Shown one piece after another: positions 58,727 to 64,000 of a stretch of DNA of 64,000 nucleotides. This stretch comes from Datura wrightii (Eukaryota; Streptophyta; Magnoliopsida; Solanales; Solanaceae): positions 6,368,501 to 6,432,500 of the forward strand of contig JASDFA010000008.1 of assembly GCA_035772735.1 (NCBI GenBank). The letters are read 5' to 3'. Each line of letters begins with the position of its first letter. Positions within the stretch are counted from its first letter, which is position 1. The position numbers and the translations under genes were made by a program. The notes under the pieces are model-generated. The model made no database searches. It was not told where the DNA came from and worked only from the letters and a program-made list of their open reading frames with translations.

Positions 58727-59528
58727 TATAGAAGACAAGTATAAAACATAAACATGCAATTATCATATTTAAATACCGATCATTTAAATCATAACCGACG
58801 AAATGACTACCTCCGATTCAAATTATATAGCTTAATAGAATTGGCAAATCACATATACACCTATATATATAAAAGAAACTTGTGTGGATGAACTGAACAT
58901 GAAACTAAATGGATCTTAGAGAAAATCTAGAACCTCAAGCTGAAACTAAGATGGTAGAGAATAAGTGTGGGTATTTAGCCATCATATTTGCTTCGGCTTT
59001 CCACGTAGCTCCTTCAACCTGCTGATATCTTCATAATACTTTAACTGAAGCTACTTCTTTGTTCCTCAGCCTCTGAACCTGACGATCAAATATTTCAAGT
59101 AGAACTTCCTTATAGCTAAGGTTATCCTTTACTACAACGCTGTCCGTAGAGACTATTAAGGCTGGGTCTCCCAAACATTTCTTCAAAAGTGACACATGAA
59201 ACACAGGATGCATGGAAGATAACTCTAAGGTTAAATCTAACTCATATGCTACCTTACCAACTCTTCTCATAACCCGGTAGGGACCAACAGAACGGGGACT
59301 GAGTTTTCCTTTCTTTCCAAACCCCATAACTCTGTTCATGGGGGATACCTTCAGAAATACCCAATCATCCACCTTGAACTTTAAATCTCTCCTCCTCACA
59401 TCCGCATATGACTTTTGACAACTCTGAGCGGTTTTCAGCCTGTCCCTTATCAACTGAACCTTCACCATAGCCTCATGAACCGAATTTGGCCCTATTGTTG
59501 CTACCTCACCAACCTCAAACCAACCGAT
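58727..59528 (-). pseudogene. Element G integrase C-terminus and chromodomain-like tail
   Basis: Open 145 residues (59031-59468): SYADVRRRDLKFKVDDWVFLKVSPM, GKKGKLSPRSVGPYRVMRRVGKVAYELDL, MHPVFHVSLLKKCLGD, EIFDRQVQRLRNKEVASVKVL, then TGA in place of the Trp codon, and VEGATWKAEANMMAKYPHLF. The best-preserved copy of this domain in the window. 58727-58930 is untranslated. Confidence 0.88.
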
Positions 59529-59693
59529 AAAGACCTATATGTGTATGGAATAATTGTAGTATTAGGGGTCGTGGTAAGATCCTACACATGTTATAGTTAC
59601 TAATCAGCATATTTTATGGTTTCCATTATTAAGACAATTTGAATGAGCTCTGTCAGCTCCATTTATGATGGTGATTAAGATTTATTTTTATTT

Positions 59694-59925
59694 GACCTTG
59701 GTGTGGTACACCAGCTGGAGATCCTTTTATTTTACCCCGGTGTGGTACATCGACTAGAGATATTTTTCTTTTACCCTGGTGTGGTCCATCGTTTGGAGAT
59801 ATTTTTATTTTACCCCGGTGTGGTACACCGGCTGGAGATCTTTTTATTTTACCCCAGTGTGGTACATCGACTGGAGATATTTTTATTTTACCCTAATGTG
59901 GTACACCGGCTGGACGAATTTCATA
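59694..59925. repeat. 39-bp minisatellite, about 6 units, each with a short palindrome
   Basis: Unit CCCCGGTGTGGTACACCGGC, then TGGAGATATTTTTATTTTA. The core CCGGTGT-GGT-ACACCGG is a perfect inverted repeat in some units. Because 39 is divisible by three, the array gives a spurious ORF (59703-59990) with a 13-residue repeat. Confidence 0.92.
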
Positions 59926-60235
59926 TATGGATTTACGGTTGGCTGGTCGCTGGCATTACAGTTATAGTTTCTTTCTTGTGCATTTCTTAATTGCATTTTC
60001 ATCTCTTTATAGAGTTATTATAAGGTTTCAGTTTCCAGGATTCCAGGTTGTTACCATTCCCTATTCCTGGTTCAGCTATCCTGAGTTCAATTATGTTATA
60101 GTAAGTTGTTATCAATTACAGGTTGCAGTGTTCCAGGTTATATTTATCCTCTATATGTTTATGTGCTAAGTCAGTTATCACAGGATTGTTATCTCATGGT
60201 TACAGTTTCAGCCTTACATACCAGTACATTTCATT

Positions 60236-60262
60236 CGTACTGACGTCCCCTTGCTTGGGGAC
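60236..60262 (+). promoter_or_regulatory. Conserved Tekay LTR hairpin in H
   Basis: CGTACTGAC, then GTCCCC-TTGCTT-GGGGAC (60245-60262), a 6-bp perfect stem. The same anchor followed by other stems occurs in A, G, S4 and B. Confidence 0.7.
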
Positions 60263-60722
60263 CTATGTTTGTGCCGCAGGTGCAGGTAGAGGTCAGGATA
60301 GCCAGTGTAGTAGTAGTTCATGAGATCAACAGATGGTTGGTATGCTCCTTTCTTCCTTTAACTAGGGCTTATTTATTTATGCTTGAGTTTTGAGATGCAG
60401 GTATCGGTAGGTCGGAGCCCTATTCCGACCATCAGTTAGTTTACTCTTTAGAGGCTTTGTGGACTTAGTGTGTACAATGTTTGCAGTTTGTGGCCTCGTC
60501 GACTTATTATTTCTTGGTTAGCATACTAATTGCCTTGGTTGCATGTCGATTGTTTACCCCGTATTGTTGAGACCTTATGGGTCGAGTTTATTCTTCTGTT
60601 GATTGTGACAGGTGGTGATGGCTTAAGTGTTACAGTTACAGATTTCATATAGCCGGCTTCTCGATCAATCATGAATCGAGTTCCAGTTTCGCCCTACCCC
60701 CAGTTTTGGGGTGTGACAAACT

Positions 60723-60734
60723 TGGTATCAGAGC
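60723..60734 (+). promoter_or_regulatory. Element H primer-binding site (tRNA-Met)
   Basis: TGGTATCAGAGC, four bases after the LTR, intact. Confidence 0.92.
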
Positions 60735-60935
60735 GAAGTCGTATCCTAGGGAGTCCATAAGCCGTGTCTAGTAGAGTCTTGCTTATGAGTATGTTGTGCA
60801 CCATACTTATAATCAGGATGCTACAGGGCATTTAGGGGTTGTTTCACTTTGTTCATTAATAGATCGTGCTATAGAGCAAAGATGCGAGGGCTGTTTGAAG
60901 TCTAAATAGTTCTTATGTTTTAGAATTCACCTGAT

Positions 60936-61700
60936 ATGAGGCAGATGGCTATGAGATTCTTGAAAGGGTCCCAATCGCCCCTCCTGTCGATCCGAGAAAT
61001 AGATTATATGCTCGGAGTGAGATTTTTTTACTCCACGTGTTATAGTTCCTCTAGTACTAGTAAGAGCTTCTGTGAGAAGGGATTCATCCCCTCATGTTGT
61101 CCCAGTTTCAGTAGAGCTAGGAGGATGTAGAGTTTTGTTTTTCCTCCAGCACCTTCAGCTATATCAAAGGGATGTGATTTTGAGGAAGAATTTCATATGT
61201 TAACCCAAATAGTAACGTTTCAATCACCTGCTGAAATTAATGGCAGGTTCTGGGGAAATACTTCTTAGAGCTTTAGTGCCTGTGGATTTTGAGCCTAAAT
61301 CTCCTAGCCTTTATGGATTAGTGCTTACCACGGGAACTTCAATGTGTTCGAGTTAGTATATTTTTGTACCTAAAGCACGACATCATGAGTATTCATGAAT
61401 ATAGTCTCAGGTTTAATTCTTTGGCCAATATGCTTCGAATAAGGTGCGAAATATAAGGGGGTATATCAATTGTATTAGGTTTGATAGAGGATCTGATTCA
61501 CCGTCTTCAAGTACCGACACAAAAGTAGAATAGAGTGGAGGATACCAGGTCAACAATATTATTTAAGGCTCCTTGTAGTGTTTCAATGCACTAGGTGGCC
61601 AAACATTTAGTTTCTCTTGAAGACTTAGTCCCTTTTCATTTTCCTAGATCATGCTTTAGTTTCAGTTACCAGGACCACCAATAATGGGTCGTGGTAAAAG
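60936..61700 (+). pseudogene. Element H gag remnant
   Basis: MSIHEYSLRFNSLANMLRIRCE matches the family's SVxEYxLxFxxLARYAP gag helix, and VAKHLVSLEDL lies downstream. Frames are broken. No protease or pol wording follows before the purine tract. Confidence 0.6.
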
Positions 61701-62020
61701 CAAAGGTAAAAGAATAGCTTCAGATTTAACATTGATCTTGCATCTTAAGTAGTGAATGGAAAGTGGTATTGGAGTTAATTATATGTCGAGGTAGTGTATA
61801 AATTTGCTTATGGTTAGAAAACTTCATCGATTATGTAGTGTTAAGACACGTCTGCCTTATGTTAGGTAAATAGAATGAGTTAAATAAATGTAGTTTGATA
61901 TGAAGCAACGACTGGAAAGAATATGTTTATGAATATATGGAATGCATGTTTTAGATGGAAGACAAGGATGAGTTAAAGGTGTTATGACATTCGAGGACGA
62001 ATGCTTCTAGGGGGGGAGGA
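61701..62020 (+). promoter_or_regulatory. Element H 3' untranslated region, box and polypurine tract
   Basis: TTCGAGGACGAA at 61990-62001 and CTAGGGGGGGAGGA at 62007-62020, directly before TGTTACACCCC. Confidence 0.88.
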
Positions 62021-64000
62021 TGTTACACCCCGAAATTTTTTGAAAATTATTTGATGTTCGTATGCTATGTTAAGGGAAGTACGGGTTGTATATTGATAGT
62101 AGATGACAAGGGAAATGTGTACGAATAGAAAAAAACAAACAATATGTAAAGTTTATAAATTAGGGTCAAATTTAAATGACCATATCTCCCAATATATAAT
62201 GAACTAGAAGCCCCACGACCTACCAGATTAAAGTTCATTGAGTCTAGTTTTCTAAAAATCAAACGGCTCGTCAATCGGAGTTTTGAATAAAAAATTATAG
62301 GTGTTTTACGGTAGCACTATCAGGCAGTGACATGGCCACCGCCATAAAAAGGGCCACCGCCCAAACACCTTTATGTTTTATGTTTTTGGTTATGAATCAT
62401 TTTCAAATTTTCCAGGTTTGAGGTTCTTGCTTAACCTATGAAATCCTCTCTCTTTTCTAGTAGCAAAGCCTTAGAAACCAAGAGGAAATCCCTCAAGAAA
62501 GCACCATCAAAACACAAGCAAAAGTTGATGGAACTGAAGGCAACATTGTGGTGAAGTTGTTGCTGCCTTGTAGCTTCGTTTTGGTAGTGTTGTTTCTGCG
62601 TGTTTGGGACTATTTTGAGCTAATGTTATACTCCGTATTAGTAAAAATTGTTCCTAATAAATTGTAAGTCACTTCCCTCTTTTGAAATCTCTAAAAAGTG
62701 TAGGAATTTTTGATGGAAAACTAGAAGAAAGTTATGGTATGTATGTTGACTTGTTGTAGTTGTTGTGCTGTTATTTTGCTGCATTTTGAGCAGCAAGATT
62801 TCTGCATTACTGGGAAGTGATTTGGAGGAAAATACTCCTTTTATATCCAACAATATTCTCATGCAAAGGGTAAGTGTTTCTAATTTCTTAACTTGCCTAA
62901 AAATCCTAGCTAAAGCTAGAAGTTGGAGGTTATGTTGGGCTGCATTGTTGGTTTGTTGTTGTTGATGTTCTGCTCGTTTTGAAGGTTGGAATAGCTGTTT
63001 TTTTCTGAGAATATACTCTATATTTGTGGGAGTTTTTCATGAGAAAAGTGAGGTAATTTCCTACCTCTATTTTCCCCCAAAGTTGTAGAAACAAGTTGAA
63101 ATAAGAAATGCTAAGTGTTGCCTTATTTGTTTGTGTTGTGACTGCCTATTGATGTAACATTTTGTCTGGAAAAATTGGCTTGAAACAGCCTTGTCACTTG
63201 GTGATAAACTCAATTTATTTAAGGGGCTAAAGTTCTGGTTGTTTAAAGAAAGAAAGGACATAAGAAAGCTCGCTGGAAGAAAAAGGTATGTAAGGCGTTC
63301 TCTGTCTCTTGATTTTCAAGCACGAATTCATTCCAAGGATTAATCCAGCATTCACTTGTACTTGAGCTTCCGTAGTAGCATATTATAGTTCCTCCCAAAT
63401 TTTATTATTACTTGGTGTTACGGTGTGTATTCGCTAAAGAGTTGGAACACAGGAATGTGAAGCAGAGAGGGCAATTGCCTTCTATTATGGTCGTAATTGT
63501 AAATTGAGTCTGAAGTCCCCTCGGCGTGGGCACTGTGAGCTGTTCCTTTACATTATGTATTGTATTTGTGGTGTCAAAGTTGTTTCACATTATGGTTGCT
63601 AATAAATTTGGAAAGCATGACAAGACGACGACGCGCAGACAAACCTAATAATTGAAATCGGGTTTTAACTCAATAAGGGCTAACGAGTGTAACGAAATGG
63701 AGTTTCATTTTGACAGTTACCTACCCTCTGATATTCATTTTTTAAGGTACCTAGGGACATGAGATGATTCTCCGATCCCTCTTTCCTAAGATAAACGACT
63801 AATTAATGCGTTTCTTTTTTAACGGATACATTAAACTTGGAAAATGGGTCCCGAATGGATAAACTATTGATATTTCTGTGGAACCATCTTTATTGGCAGG
63901 TTATGCACAATATCTTGATATTAACAAGTTATACGAAAATCATGATATATATATATATATATATATATATGCATTTATGCTTACATTCAAATTATGCGCT
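62021..64000 (+). repeat. Element H 3' LTR, 5' portion (continues beyond window)
   Basis: Starts TGTTACACCCCGAAA. It has a small palindromic word pair GGCCACCGCC (about 62333-62370). The remainder is AT-rich with no gene. It ends in the window with an (AT)13 run at 63945-63970. Confidence 0.83.
63945..63970. repeat. (AT)13 microsatellite
   Basis: A pure AT run of 26 bases inside the 3' LTR of H. Confidence 0.92.

Larger units (their letters stand above)
56601..59528 (-). mobile_element. Element G: truncated Tekay-type chromovirus
   Basis: 3' LTR (56601-58694), purine tract, and the last ~600 bp of pol on minus, ending abruptly after AACCAACCGAT at 59528, where A continues (about 3250-3290). 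The 5' three-quarters of the element are missing. There is no right TSD. Confidence 0.85.
59529..60718 (+). repeat. Element H 5' LTR, 3' portion
   Basis: Starts at the break with G and ends TGTGACA before the primer site. Contains a 39-bp minisatellite and a strong hairpin. Confidence 0.82.
59529..64000 (+). mobile_element. Element H: internally deleted Tekay-type derivative
   Basis: 3' part of a 5' LTR (59529-60718), primer site, only 1.3 kb internal sequence with gag remnants, purine tract, then a 3' LTR starting at 62021 and running past the window end. The LTR must exceed 3.1 kb if full length, since the two visible parts do not overlap. Confidence 0.82.

Noticed and set aside
59694..59925. 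CRISPR-like regular repeats
   Set aside because: Units are directly tandem and diverged with no unique spacers, and the genome is a plant's. It is a minisatellite.
59703..59990. ORF encoding a 13-residue repeat (FYPGVVHRLEIFL type)
   Set aside because: Created by the 39-bp LTR minisatellite, whose unit is a multiple of three. No family resemblance and no start context, so not a gene.
62021..64000. Host gene with introns in the last 2 kb
   Set aside because: Short ORFs only. The start TGTTACACCCC after a purine tract identifies it as an LTR, and no domain wording was found.

Overview
The window is a gene-poor, retrotransposon-packed stretch of a plant nuclear genome. Every recognisable coding block belongs to a Ty3/Gypsy LTR retrotransposon, and I found no host gene, tRNA, rRNA or CRISPR array. 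Two lineages are present. Tekay/Del-type chromoviruses have 2.1-2.4 kb LTRs, a tRNA-Met primer site TGGTATCAGAGC and a chromodomain-like tail after integrase. Athila-type elements have 1.4-1.6 kb LTRs, a tRNA-Asp primer site TGGCGCCGTTGCCGGGGA and an accessory ORF after integrase. The LTR types look like Solanaceae pericentromeric repeats (Solanum/Capsicum/Nicotiana). That last point is recollection, not something I could search.

The layout is a stack of nested insertions, most of them closed by 5-bp target-site duplications (TSDs) read directly. (1) Element I is the outermost host: a 222-bp Tekay gag fragment (56379-56600, minus). (2) Element D is Athila-type on the plus strand. It enters the window in its protease-RT spacer, ends with its 3' LTR at 56378, and is split into five pieces: 1-112, 21047-21247, 31058-31248, 47157-50099 and 52458-56378. 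(3) Four insertions sit in D: A (113-21046, Tekay, minus, TSD GAGCA), C (21248-31057, Athila, minus, TSD GTGGT), F (31249-47156, Athila of D's own family, minus, TSD ACCAG/ACTAG) and S4, a solo Tekay-like LTR (50100-52457, TSD TTTAG). (4) B (6776-17923, Tekay, plus, TSD CATAC) sits in the gag of A. (5) S1, a solo Athila LTR (9793-11210, TSD GCAGT), sits in the gag of B, giving five levels I>D>A>B>S1. Another solo LTR, S2 (31266-32693), lies in the 3' LTR of F, and a truncated Tekay LTR, S3, lies in the F accessory ORF. At the right end G (56601-59528, truncated Tekay, minus) abuts H (59529 to beyond 64000), a Tekay derivative with only 1.3 kb between its LTRs.

All reading frames except parts of C are broken by stops and frameshifts, many consistent with C-to-T decay. 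C is the youngest: its two LTRs are both 1421 bp and about 97-98% identical by eye. It is a non-autonomous design encoding gag and protease plus an accessory ORF, with no reverse transcriptase, RNase H or integrase.

The most interesting recurring structure is in the Athila elements C, D and F. Between the last polyprotein domain and the accessory ORF each has a block of GC-rich palindromic words like those in LTR U3 regions, then a leader with a candidate 5'-UTR intron whose acceptor lies 5-9 nt before the accessory ATG. In C the internal block reuses the wording of the LTR itself. This suggests that the accessory gene has its own promoter and is spliced in its leader. Other leads are palindrome words shared between LTRs of different lineages, a TTCGAGGACGAA box before the polypurine tract in every element, a structurally conserved LTR hairpin, and a chimeric F with two RT copies separated by an inverted LTR fragment.
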